Assembly (NCBI GenBank): GCA_964538025.1
Contig: CAZICZ010000006.1
Location: 62,001 to 126,000, forward strand
DNA: 64,000 nt
Origin: UBA5078 sp964538025
Lineage (GTDB): Bacteria; Pseudomonadota; Gammaproteobacteria; Pseudomonadales; Pseudohongiellaceae
Direction of reading: 5' to 3'
The position numbers and the translations under genes are program-made. The notes beneath the pieces are model-generated. The model worked only from the letters and a program-made list of their open reading frames with translations, made no database searches and had not been told where the DNA came from. How positions within the stretch are numbered: the stretch's first letter is position 1; the number at the start of each line of letters is the position of its first letter. Of the stretch, positions 44,106 through 52,359 are shown one piece after another.

Positions 44106-45770
44106 TTATTCGCGCAGGGCGAAGGTGGCCATGGCATTGCCTGAAATGACGGTCACGTACTGCACGCCATCCACCATGAAGGTCACCGGTGCCATGGTGA
44201 TCTGGCCGCCCAGGCTGGCTTTCCACAGCAGCTCACCCGTGCGGGCGTCGAGCGCGTGGAAGTGCCCCTCACGGCCACCCGCGAACAGCAGGTCGGTCGC
44301 CGTGGTCAGGATACCGCCGTCGCTGACGTCAAATTGCTCGAATTTCCACACGGCTTCCCCGGTGTCCGGATTGATCGCCTGCAGGGCTGCATGGCCGACC
44401 TCGTCCGTCCAGGTGTTCACCGGCGTGGTTCGACCGATGCCGACGCCAGGCGCACCCTGCGCCGGCGTCAGAACGGTGAAGCCACCCCCCAGGAAGGCGC
44501 GGCCGGGCACATATTCCTGCTCTTCAGCCCGGTAAATCGTGGCGTAATCTTCCCAGGAGCTGAAATAGAACAGGTCGGTGCGCGGGCTGTAGCTCGGCGG
44601 ATACCAGTTGGTGGCTCCCTGATTGCCCGGCCAGGTGGGCATGCCTTCGGGCTGCGGGGTGGGGATTGGACGGCCATTGGCATCCAGCCCGCTCGACCAG
44701 TTGACCTTCACATAGGGTTTGCCCAGCAGGAACTGCCCGTTGGTACGGTCCAGCACGTAGAAATAGCCGTTGCGGTTGGCCCACAACATGAGCTTGCGCG
44801 GCTGGCCATTCCAGTTCCGGTCCACCAGCACGGGAACCTGCACCGAATCGTAGTCGTAGCCATCGTTAGGCGTGAACTGGAAGTGCCACTTGAGCTCGCC
44901 CGTGTCGGCATCCAGTGCAATCACCGAATCGGAATACAGGTTGTCACCGGGGCGCTGGTAGGGGTTCCAGTCCGGGCCGGGGTTGCCGACGCCCCAGTAG
45001 GTCAGGTTCAGTGCCGGGTCAAAGGAGCCGGTGATCCAGACGGGCGCGCCACCGTGTTCCCAGTCTTCATCGTCCCAGGACTCATGGCCGGGCTCTCCCG
45101 GGGCCGGGATGGTATAGAACTTCCATGCCTCCTCACCGGTATCGGCATCATAGGCGACGACATAGCCACGAATGCCGTACTCCCCACCGCCGACGCCGAC
45201 AATGACCTTGTCCTTCACAATCAGCGGTGCCATGGTGATGGAGTAGGCGAGATTCACGTCGCCCACGGCGATATTCCACAGCGGTTTGCCATTGATGCGG
45301 TCCAGTGCAATCAGGCGCGCATCCAGCGTCCCCATGAACACCTTGTCCTCCAGAATGGCGATGCCTCGGTTATTGGCCCCGCAGCATACCCGCGCGTTTT
45401 CGGCAGGGGTGTGCTTGTACACCCAGAAGACACGGCCGGTCACCGGGTCCATGGCAATGACATCGTTGGGCCGTTGCGTCACGTACATGACGCCGTCCAC
45501 GATAATGGGGTTGGATTGCCACGCGCCGAACACCTGATTCTGCAAAATCCACTTCAGTTCCAGATTATTCACGTTGTCGCGGGTGATCTGGTCCAGCGTG
45601 CTGTGGCGCTGGCTGGAATACCCGCCGTTATAGGTCAGCCAGTTTTGCGGCTCGCTCTGCGCGTTGAGCAGACGTTCATAGGTCACCTCATCCTGTGCCG
45701 CGCTGGAAAAGCTCAGGCTCAGGCTCAGGAGGCATAGCAGACTGGCTGCGGATTTCTTCAGTAGTTTCAT
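44106..45770 (-). CDS. PQQ-dependent alcohol dehydrogenase with lanthanide-type aspartate
   Basis: Periplasmic quinoprotein of 554 residues, methanol/ethanol dehydrogenase family. Signal peptide to about residue 26 (SSAAQD). It is an eight-bladed propeller with repeated DADTGE and TGELLWK motifs. The vicinal disulfide RVCCGANNRG (Cys129-Cys130) stacks on PQQ. Metal ligands by alignment from memory are Glu197 (GGEYGIRGYV), Asn263 (GVGNPGPDW) and the catalytic Asp306 in NDGYDYDSV. Two residues on is Asp308. An Asp here is the mark of lanthanide-using enzymes (XoxF, PedH, ExaF), where calcium enzymes have Ala, Ser or Thr. The gene overlaps the cytochrome c gene by 4 bases (ATGA). Alcohol substrate unknown. 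Confidence 0.92.
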   Translation of the reverse strand: MKLLKKSAASLLCLLSLSLSFSSAAQDEVTYERLLNAQSEPQNWLTYNGGYSSQRHSTLDQITRDNVNNLELKWILQNQVFGAWQSNPIIVDGVMYVTQRPNDVIAMDPVTGRVFWVYKHTPAENARVCCGANNRGIAILEDKVFMGTLDARLIALDRINGKPLWNIAVGDVNLAYSITMAPLIVKDKVIVGVGGGEYGIRGYVVAYDADTGEEAWKFYTIPAPGEPGHESWDDEDWEHGGAPVWITGSFDPALNLTYWGVGNPGPDWNPYQRPGDNLYSDSVIALDADTGELKWHFQFTPNDGYDYDSVQVPVLVDRNWNGQPRKLMLWANRNGYFYVLDRTNGQFLLGKPYVKVNWSSGLDANGRPIPTPQPEGMPTWPGNQGATNWYPPSYSPRTDLFYFSSWEDYATIYRAEEQEYVPGRAFLGGGFTVLTPAQGAPGVGIGRTTPVNTWTDEVGHAALQAINPDTGEAVWKFEQFDVSDGGILTTATDLLFAGGREGHFHALDARTGELLWKASLGGQITMAPVTFMVDGVQYVTVISGNAMATFALRE

Positions 45771-46576
45771 TCCAGACCTCGCAGAGACAGCAGGTAGCCG
45801 ACCAGATCCGCTACCTCCTCGCCATTGAATGGGGTGGGTTGATGCACGGGAACGCTGCTCAGTTCATAGCTGACCAGGTCTGATTTGCGCAGCGAGCGAA
45901 GCTGTTCATTGGAATCGATCAGCTGCACCGAGTAGGTGTCCTCGTTCAGCCGGCGCCCGATGATCACTTCCTCCGTCCGCGTCACCATGCGCACCTGCCG
46001 GTTGATGGGCTGCAAGGTCGCTGAGGGATTCACGAGGCTCGTCTGCAGCAGGGCGGGCGTGCGGACAAGGCCGATGTCGCTCAGGTCGGGCGCTGTCCGA
46101 TGCCCCCGGCCATTGATGCGGTGGCAATCAGCACATTGTCCTTTGCCGTCGTAGAGTGCCTTGCCGCGCGCCGGATCCCCGATGCGAACGGCGACCCCTT
46201 CCGGGTCGAATCCGGCACGGATGAAGGCAATCACCCCGTTGATTTCTTCCGGACGCAGACTGAACGCCGGCATGCGGCCCCCGGCTGCGCCTTCGGAAAT
46301 GACCCGCACGAGATCTTCATCAGAGCGTGCCGTCCGGAATTGCCCGCGGCGCAGATTGATGCCATCCACGACATCGCCCTGAGGGCCATGACAGAGGGCG
46401 CATTGCTGCACATAGACGCGCGAGCCTGCCTGAATAGATTCGCTCGTGTACTGGTGATCGCCGGCTTCCTGCGCAAGACCGGGAGTTCCCAGCAGGAGCA
46501 GTAGCAGACCTAGGAGCCCTCGGCTGCGAGGGGGCTTGGTGGGGGAGTGCCCCCGGGATTTCTGGAGTTGTTTCAC
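45767..46576 (-). CDS. Diheme cytochrome c, partner of the PQQ dehydrogenase
   Basis: Exported protein of 269 residues with two heme-c motifs: CALCH in the first domain and CADCH in the second. It has a hydrophobic signal (LLGLLLLLLGTPGLAQ) preceded by a basic tail. The start is probably GTG 46576, where the translation becomes typical (MKQLQKSRGHS); the longer open frame upstream is non-coding. The second domain has the NPSATLQPINRQVRMVT segment seen in cytochromes paired with PQQ dehydrogenases. It overlaps that gene by 4 bases and should carry its electrons to a terminal oxidase. It is divergent from the copper-protein cluster. Confidence 0.88.
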   Translation of the reverse strand: MKQLQKSRGHSPTKPPRSRGLLGLLLLLLGTPGLAQEAGDHQYTSESIQAGSRVYVQQCALCHGPQGDVVDGINLRRGQFRTARSDEDLVRVISEGAAGGRMPAFSLRPEEINGVIAFIRAGFDPEGVAVRIGDPARGKALYDGKGQCADCHRINGRGHRTAPDLSDIGLVRTPALLQTSLVNPSATLQPINRQVRMVTRTEEVIIGRRLNEDTYSVQLIDSNEQLRSLRKSDLVSYELSSVPVHQPTPFNGEEVADLVGYLLSLRGLE

Positions 46577-46711
46577 GGTGAGTTGCCTGTTTTTGTTGTC
46601 ATTTTGAGAGGGGCAGAATAATCGCATTCTGGCCGTGAATCCAGCAGATGCAGCCGCGCGCCACCCTGTGATACCGTTGCGCAAAATTTGAAAGACATCT
46701 GGGGAGCGTGA

Positions 46712-47332
46712 GTGCGGAAGTCTGTAAGCATCTTGATCCTTGTGCTGGTGATACAGGGGCTGCCGGGTTCCCGCGCGTTTGGTCACGGAGGCGTGGCCTT
46801 TGAGGAAGACCTCTGTGTCATTTCGATCGACTTTTTGAAGGCGCATTTCACCATCTACCAACCCCAGTCGCGGGGCAGTGAAGAGTTCTGCGAGGAGATA
46901 CCGGAGGTCGATGACACTGTCTTCGTGATGGAATATCAGCACGAATTTCTCACCCAGATGCCCTTGGACTTCCGCATTATTCGGGATGAACAGGACTTTG
47001 GCATTTACGCGCGCTGGGACGATATTCTGACAATCCCGGATCTGGACGCGGTCACTGTTTTTTATGCGCCTGCGGCCATTCATCGCGAGGGCGCCTTTAC
47101 GACTCGCTACCGATTTGATGCGCCTGGCACGTATATCGGCATCGTGACGGCGCAACACCCCGAGGATGACCGGGTGTATCGGGCGGTCTTTTATTTTCAG
47201 GTAGGCGGGCCGGATTATGGCACCCTGCCGTGGTTTTTTGTGCTTGCTGCCCTGCTGCAGGGCCTGTACTGGGCAAGCAATGGCGGTTGGTCGCGCTGGC
47301 GGGCGCGACGGAGCCGCGACATGGCGGCGTAA
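46712..47332 (+). CDS. Unknown exported protein with possible N-terminal histidine and C-terminal anchor
   Basis: A 206-residue protein that I do not recognise. The signal peptide (MRKSVSILILVLVIQGLPGS) is followed by RAFG-HGG. Cleavage after Ala-Phe-Gly (residues 22-24) satisfies the -3/-1 rule and would leave His25 as the mature N-terminus, as in copper proteins with a histidine brace (LPMOs, CopC, PmoB). The mature part has two cysteines (EDLCVIS, EEFCEEI), KAHFTIYQP, and a beta-sandwich-like pattern ending FDAPGTYIGIVTA. One membrane helix (LPWFFVLAALLQGLYWA) and a basic tail follow. GTG start with GGGGAGC. It is the first gene of a cluster with a multicopper oxidase and a cupredoxin, so a copper role is likely but unproven. 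Confidence 0.75.
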   Translation: MRKSVSILILVLVIQGLPGSRAFGHGGVAFEEDLCVISIDFLKAHFTIYQPQSRGSEEFCEEIPEVDDTVFVMEYQHEFLTQMPLDFRIIRDEQDFGIYARWDDILTIPDLDAVTVFYAPAAIHREGAFTTRYRFDAPGTYIGIVTAQHPEDDRVYRAVFYFQVGGPDYGTLPWFFVLAALLQGLYWASNGGWSRWRARRSRDMAA

Positions 47333-47384
47333 TCACCCGCCCCGACATGGCATGACCAACAACACTAAAAATAAGGGAAGCGGT

Positions 47385-49040
47385 ATGCGTGCAGTCCTTC
47401 TGCTCGTGCTGGGTGTGATGCTCAGCGCGTGGCTAGTTCCTCCCCAGTGGGTGCCCCCATCATGGCGATTTGAGCTCGCTCGCGTTCTGGGAACCCCAGC
47501 CTCTTCCTCCCGCCCGTCACCGGCATCACCTCCCGCCATGCAAATGCCGGAGCAGGCCTGTCCGGAAGATCTGCTGGGCTGGCGCAACGCCCAGATCATC
47601 GAGGGCGTGGCCATTGACGCCTCGCTGAGCTGCATCGCCGACAATCCCTATGCCATTGCCGCGTTTGTCCGGGGCACCAACAACGTGTCGCAAGAGACGC
47701 TGCTGCGCGCCGGATTGACGCCGGATGCCCTGGTGAAAGGGGCAGACCTTGATGGGGATGGTGACCCGGATGAAATCCATATCCGTCTGGAGATCGCGGA
47801 ACTCAACGGCGGATCGCCGGATATGCAAACCCCGGTGGTGCAGCATGCGATTGCCCCCGGCATCACGCCTGGTCTATGGGTGTTCGCGCCCAAAACCTTT
47901 GGCATGTCGACGGAAAATTTCGATTCCGTCATCGCCAAGGCACTGCTACGTTCGCCTGCCCCGGCGATTCGTGTGGAACAGGGTGACCATGTGTACATCA
48001 CCTTGGAGAATACCCATTACATGCCCCATACCCTCCACCTGCACGGCGTCGATCATGCGTACGTCCGCAGCGACGGGCAGGGCAATGACGGTGTGCCCAT
48101 GACCAGTGAATTGCCGGTGGAACCCGGCGGCGCCCGCACTTACGAGATCACGCCCCGCACGGCGGGTACAGCGTTTTACCATTGCCACGTGCAGCCGCAG
48201 TCTCACATTCTCATGGGGCTGCAGGGCATGTTCATCGTTGAAGAGAACCGCCCCGACAATCATCTGCAGTCCATGAATGTCGGAGCCGGCCATGTCCGGG
48301 TGCGATCGGTGGCCAGCCGGGAAACCTACGATCAGGAATACGATCTGCAGTACACCGACATCGACAGCCGACTGAACAACATCATTCAGCGCACCAACGA
48401 TCCGGCTCGCATCGAGCAGTGGGTGCACGGTGGCTATGATCTCACGCAGGCGCGCAGCAATCTCTTCACCGTCAACGGCCTTGCATTTCCGTACAGTTTC
48501 CGCGAGACACTGGTCGTCACGGAGCCGGACCAGCACATTCGCCTGCGGGTCCTCAATGCCGGTAGCGAGGGGCTTGCCCTTCACACCCACGGCCACAAAA
48601 CCACCGCCACGCACCTCGACGGCGTTCTGCAGCCTCCCGCGGCACAGGTCACTCGCGATGTGTTCTGGCTGGCGAGTGCCCAACGCATGGATCTGACGCT
48701 GGATACCCATAACGATGGTACGCATTCCTACGGCAGCGGCGTGTGGATGCTGCACGACCACACGGGCCGTGGCACGACCAATGACGGTATTGCGCCGGGC
48801 GGCAACATGGGGGCCATCGTCTATCGCGACTACCTGGGCGACAACGGCTGGCCCTTGACTCAAGGCGAAGACATGGCGATGTTTTTCACGCCCGAGTTCT
48901 ATCAGCGCGAAGAGGGCGAAGCGACCCCTTTGGCGGTGTTGTCGGTGGGGTGGCTGATGCGCCTGCTGGCCTTTGGGTTTGCGCTTTCGATGAGTGTGAC
49001 AGGCGCGTGGCAGCTATTGCAGGGAGTCCGACGTCGATGA
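47385..49040 (+). CDS. Two-domain multicopper oxidase, membrane-anchored
   Basis: Periplasmic copper oxidase of 551 residues. There is an N-terminal signal or anchor (RAVLLLVLGVMLSAWLV) and a C-terminal membrane helix (LMRLLAFGFALSMSVTG). The first cupredoxin domain has HLHG (His218/220) and HCHVQPQSHILMG (His266, Cys267, His268, His274). The second has HTHGHK (400-404) and HDH (457-459). Eight histidines thus build a trinuclear centre. Only domain 1 has the type-1 cysteine, as in so-called type C two-domain oxidases. A calcium-loop-like DLDGDGDPDE lies before domain 1. I chose ATG 47385, with AAGGGA upstream. The stop overlaps the cupredoxin start (ATGA). Confidence 0.87.
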   Translation: MRAVLLLVLGVMLSAWLVPPQWVPPSWRFELARVLGTPASSSRPSPASPPAMQMPEQACPEDLLGWRNAQIIEGVAIDASLSCIADNPYAIAAFVRGTNNVSQETLLRAGLTPDALVKGADLDGDGDPDEIHIRLEIAELNGGSPDMQTPVVQHAIAPGITPGLWVFAPKTFGMSTENFDSVIAKALLRSPAPAIRVEQGDHVYITLENTHYMPHTLHLHGVDHAYVRSDGQGNDGVPMTSELPVEPGGARTYEITPRTAGTAFYHCHVQPQSHILMGLQGMFIVEENRPDNHLQSMNVGAGHVRVRSVASRETYDQEYDLQYTDIDSRLNNIIQRTNDPARIEQWVHGGYDLTQARSNLFTVNGLAFPYSFRETLVVTEPDQHIRLRVLNAGSEGLALHTHGHKTTATHLDGVLQPPAAQVTRDVFWLASAQRMDLTLDTHNDGTHSYGSGVWMLHDHTGRGTTNDGIAPGGNMGAIVYRDYLGDNGWPLTQGEDMAMFFTPEFYQREEGEATPLAVLSVGWLMRLLAFGFALSMSVTGAWQLLQGVRRR

Positions 49041-49714
49041 AGTGGTTTCTCTGGCCGGCGATGCTGGCAGGTCTTTTGAGTTCTTTGCCCGCCTGGGCTC
49101 AGCACCAGCATGACGACGGGCATGAGATGCAATTCGATACCGCCGGGATGGTGATGAATGCCAATCGCGAGACGCTGCCTGAGAATTGCAGCGCCATTGG
49201 CGCCGACGTGGAGTGGACCATTCGCGCCGGAAGGAAGTTTGCCGTAAGCAACCAGAGGCGGGTATTTGGCTACGACCAGTCGGATTTTCACGTGGAAGGC
49301 TGCACGCGAATTACAGTGCATTTTTATAACGAGGACGAGGTCCGTCACCAGTGGATGCTGCATGGTCTTCCTCGCACCCTCTATCCAGAGGGGATGTTTC
49401 ATCTGGAGGCCAATGGCGGCCAGCATGTGATGGGCACGTTTATCGTGCCGGCCGATGACGCCACGTATCTGGTGCACTGTGATATTCCCCAGCATATGGA
49501 AAAGGGAATGAAGGCCCAGGTGGTCGTCGGCAGTGGCCGCGGCGACCTGTGGAGTGTGCCGGGCATCACTGCCGATTTTAATGTGGAAGAACAGGTACCC
49601 CGGGGTGCCACTCTTCTGGTGCTGGTGGCCTTTGTCGGCGGGGCACTGGGTTTGGCATACTCTCACACATCAACACGTTCACCTCACGCTTCCGAAGAGA
49701 CGCATCATGTTTAA
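49037..49714 (+). CDS. Membrane-anchored cupredoxin with His-rich N-terminus
   Basis: Blue-copper protein of 225 residues. Signal peptide ends PAWAQ, exposing a His-rich mature start (HQHDDGHEM). The cupredoxin fold has type-1 ligands His109 (MLHGL), Cys148, His153 and Met158 in HCDIPQHMEKGM. One membrane helix (LLVLVAFVGGALGLAY) lies at the C-terminus with a short His-containing tail. It is translationally coupled to the multicopper oxidase upstream, so it probably passes electrons to or from that enzyme at the membrane surface. It overlaps the next gene by 8 bases. Confidence 0.85.
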   Translation: MKWFLWPAMLAGLLSSLPAWAQHQHDDGHEMQFDTAGMVMNANRETLPENCSAIGADVEWTIRAGRKFAVSNQRRVFGYDQSDFHVEGCTRITVHFYNEDEVRHQWMLHGLPRTLYPEGMFHLEANGGQHVMGTFIVPADDATYLVHCDIPQHMEKGMKAQVVVGSGRGDLWSVPGITADFNVEEQVPRGATLLVLVAFVGGALGLAYSHTSTRSPHASEETHHV

Positions 49715-50918
49715 TCGAGTGACTTCCTCCACCGGCTCTGCCCGTCTGTTGTTGTTGTGTTCCTGCGCATTGCTGGGTGCCTGCCAAAGTGCAGACGCCC
49801 AACGATACGAGCGCAAAGTGCTCGATGAGCAGATGGCAGGCGGCTACGGTCTCAGTGTGGCCGACATCGACGGTGATGGCCGCCTCGACATCGTGGCGCT
49901 GGCGACGACCCCCGCGCAGTTTGTGTGGTACCGCAACCCCACCTGGGAAAAATTCCAGATCACCTCCGGCAGCACGGGCAATATTGCCTCGGCGCCCTAT
50001 GACATCGATGGCGACGGCGATATTGATCTGGCGCTGGCAAGCGAGTTCAACCTGCGCGCCTCGACTGAGGGAGGGCGGGTGCAGTGGTTCGAGAACCCGG
50101 GAAATCCGCAGGAGAATCAGGAATGGGCAGCGCATGACATTGACAGCATTCCGACCTCGCATCGATTGCGCTGGGTCGATCTTGTCGGCAATGGCAAGGC
50201 TGTGCTGGTCAATTTGCCTATCATCGGTGTGGGGGCTGTAGAGCCGGAATACCGCGGCGGGGCGGCGTTGACGGCCTATCAAATTCCGGAACGCCCGGAC
50301 GGCAACTGGCCTTCACTCGTGCTCAACGATGGTCTGGAAATGGCGCACGGCATGGCCGCACTGGACTGGAACGGCGATGGTCGCGAAGACGTGCTGACTG
50401 CCAGTTTTGCGGGCATCGAACTGTGGCAGTTTGCGGTAGACGGCTACAACGTGAAGAAGACATTGCTGGGCGCCGGAAACCGGGGCGAGCGACCGAATCA
50501 GGGGAGCAGTGAGGTCGGGCGGGGCACCCTGCCGGGCGGCGTGCCCTTTCTGGCAAGTATTGAACCCTGGCATGGCAATGAGGTCGTGCTTTATACCCCA
50601 AATGAAGACGGCTCCCTGCCCTGGTCGAGGCAGGTGATTGATGATGCGCTGGTAGGGGGACACGCGCTCGTGGTGGCAGATCTGAACAACGACGGCGTGG
50701 ACGAAATCGTCGCCGGCTACCGCTCCCGCCCCTTCGGGCTGTTTACCTACCGTTTCCAGAAGGACACAGGGCAGTGGGAAAAAACCGCGCTCGATGAGGG
50801 CGGCATCGGTGTGGCGGGACTGGTCGTCGCCGATTTCAGCGGTGACGGCTATCAGGACATCGCCGTGATCGGCACGGCAACAGGGAATGTGGTGCTGTTC
50901 GAGAGCGGGGGTCGTTAG
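49707..50918 (+). CDS. VCBS/FG-GAP repeat lipoprotein
   Basis: Exported lipoprotein of 403 residues (LLGAC lipobox, Cys26). Beta-propeller of FG-GAP/VCBS repeats with calcium-binding DxDGDG loops: DIDGDGRLD, DIDGDGDID, DWNGDGRED, DLNNDGVDE and DFSGDGYQD, each followed by a short hydrophobic strand. About seven blades are expected. Such proteins bind ligands or partners rather than catalyse reactions. It starts inside the end of the cupredoxin gene (8-base overlap), so it belongs to the copper cluster. I chose ATG 49707 because a lipoprotein signal follows at once; the longer frame from 49533 is a shadow of the cupredoxin gene. Confidence 0.85.
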   Translation: MFNRVTSSTGSARLLLLCSCALLGACQSADAQRYERKVLDEQMAGGYGLSVADIDGDGRLDIVALATTPAQFVWYRNPTWEKFQITSGSTGNIASAPYDIDGDGDIDLALASEFNLRASTEGGRVQWFENPGNPQENQEWAAHDIDSIPTSHRLRWVDLVGNGKAVLVNLPIIGVGAVEPEYRGGAALTAYQIPERPDGNWPSLVLNDGLEMAHGMAALDWNGDGREDVLTASFAGIELWQFAVDGYNVKKTLLGAGNRGERPNQGSSEVGRGTLPGGVPFLASIEPWHGNEVVLYTPNEDGSLPWSRQVIDDALVGGHALVVADLNNDGVDEIVAGYRSRPFGLFTYRFQKDTGQWEKTALDEGGIGVAGLVVADFSGDGYQDIAVIGTATGNVVLFESGGR

Positions 50919-50943
50919 TCCCTACTCCCTACTCCCTACTCCC
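50919..50943. repeat. 7-base tandem repeat at a convergent gene end
   Basis: TCCCTAC repeats 3.6 times between the FG-GAP stop (50916-50918) and the amidohydrolase. Each unit contains CTA, which is TAG on the minus strand, and one of these (50936-50938) is the amidohydrolase stop codon. Confidence 0.9.
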
Positions 50944-52219
50944 GAGGCACGGGGTTGCCCGCAATCCACACCTGACTTAATGAATGCGTGTTCTCGATCG
51001 CCTCCAGTGGGTTGCGATCAAACACGAGCACGTCCGCCCATTTCCCGACCTCGAGTGTGCCGAGATAGTCCAGCCCCATACACTGGGCGGCGACGGAGGT
51101 CGCCGACTGGATCACCTGCATTGGCGTCATCCCGGCATCTACCATCATTTTCATTTCCAGATGCTCAAAATACCCCTGGAAGCGCGCCGCCGGTCCGGTG
51201 TCGGTTCCTAGTGCGATGCTGACGCCGGCGTCGGACAGGGCCTTCAAGTTTCGCATGGCCATCGGGAGTGCCTGTGTTTTGTAATGCTGGGCAGAGGCAT
51301 TGGCGCGCATGGCGGCCTGACGCTCGGGTTCGCGCAAGGTGGCAATGACCGCGGGATCGACTTCGCGGGTAAAGAACGGGTCACTGAAAAAGTCCGGCTC
51401 GCTCTCGTAGACAAACGTGGAGAGTTCGCGTGTCAGGGTGGGTGTATAACACACGTTCTTGGCCTTCATCGCATCGATGAAGGCGGCATCGACCTCTCGG
51501 TCCCGCACGCTATGGGCGATGAAATCAGCACCGGCATCCAGTGTGGCTTTGGCATCGTCGAGGGTATACATGTGGACAGCCAGCGGGACTCCGCGCTTGT
51601 CCGACTCCTCGGCGATGGCACGGTAAATCTCGGGCGCCATCTTCGGCGTTCGGCCCAGATTGTCATCCACCCGAATCTTGATGAAATTGGCGTTCTGGTC
51701 AGCCACGCCGTTCACAGCCCGGCGCGCCTGTTCAACCGTTTGCGGGGCGAGAACCGGGCCGGCCACCATCAGCCGGGCATAATTGAGGTGCATCGGATCC
51801 AGTTCATTGCGCACCTCGAAGCCTTCAAATTCATCGTCTCCCAGGCTGTTGACCACGGTGACTCCATAGCGCGCATAAAGGGAAAGCTGGCGCAGCACGT
51901 TGCCCCGATCGTAATGGCCCCCTTCCAGCCCCAACACCTGACCGACGTGCCCGTGGGTATTGATCAGTCCGGGAAGCAGCGTCTTGCCGGTGACATCGAT
52001 GCGCTGGGCATCCGCGGGAATGGGTGTGCTGTCGGCAGGGCCTACGGCGCTGATCTTGCCATCCACGCTGATCAGTACGGCGTTCTCGAGTGCGGGGGCG
52101 CCCGACCCATCGATGATGCGGGCGCCAACAAATGCCACGGTCCCCAGATCAGCATGGGCGACTCCGCTGGCCAGAGTGAGTGCTGCTGCGAGACGAGCCA
52201 GAGGACGGGTAAGGTGCAT
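50936..52219 (-). CDS. Exported imidazolonepropionase-like amidohydrolase
   Basis: Exported metal-dependent hydrolase of 427 residues. Signal peptide ends SGVAHAD. Amidohydrolase landmarks are KTLLPGLINTHGHV (first two metal histidines), a lysine in NFIKIRVDD that may be the metal bridge, AVHMYT and IAHSV (third and fourth histidines), and GTDTG (catalytic Asp). A C-terminal LGTLEVGKWADVLVFD follows. Substrates of this group include cyclic amides, imides and dipeptides; none can be assigned. GGAGAT lies eight bases before the ATG. Its stop codon sits inside the 7-base repeat. Confidence 0.88.
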   Translation of the reverse strand: MHLTRPLARLAAALTLASGVAHADLGTVAFVGARIIDGSGAPALENAVLISVDGKISAVGPADSTPIPADAQRIDVTGKTLLPGLINTHGHVGQVLGLEGGHYDRGNVLRQLSLYARYGVTVVNSLGDDEFEGFEVRNELDPMHLNYARLMVAGPVLAPQTVEQARRAVNGVADQNANFIKIRVDDNLGRTPKMAPEIYRAIAEESDKRGVPLAVHMYTLDDAKATLDAGADFIAHSVRDREVDAAFIDAMKAKNVCYTPTLTRELSTFVYESEPDFFSDPFFTREVDPAVIATLREPERQAAMRANASAQHYKTQALPMAMRNLKALSDAGVSIALGTDTGPAARFQGYFEHLEMKMMVDAGMTPMQVIQSATSVAAQCMGLDYLGTLEVGKWADVLVFDRNPLEAIENTHSLSQVWIAGNPVPRE

Positions 52220-52359
52220 AAGGGATCTCCAGAATAGCCGTAGGCAGGCTTTTTATGTGAAATTATTGTTAGATTTGACAGCTTATCGAGTTCTGTAGGT
52301 TAATTCCAAGCACTGCTCTTTCACCCGAAAAATTCTAGAAACTCTCCCGGAGACAATCA

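Noticed and set aside
44256..45737. 493-codon open frame antisense to the PQQ alcohol dehydrogenase
   Set aside because: The opposite strand holds a complete, motif-rich quinoprotein. The antisense translation has no recognisable pattern.
46577..47158. Longer N-terminus for the diheme cytochrome c
   Set aside because: The upstream part is antisense to the gene at 46712 and lies before the only plausible signal peptide.
47217..47384. Longer N-terminus for the multicopper oxidase
   Set aside because: It overlaps the preceding gene and has no signal peptide pattern; ATG 47385 has a good ribosome-binding site and a signal/anchor.
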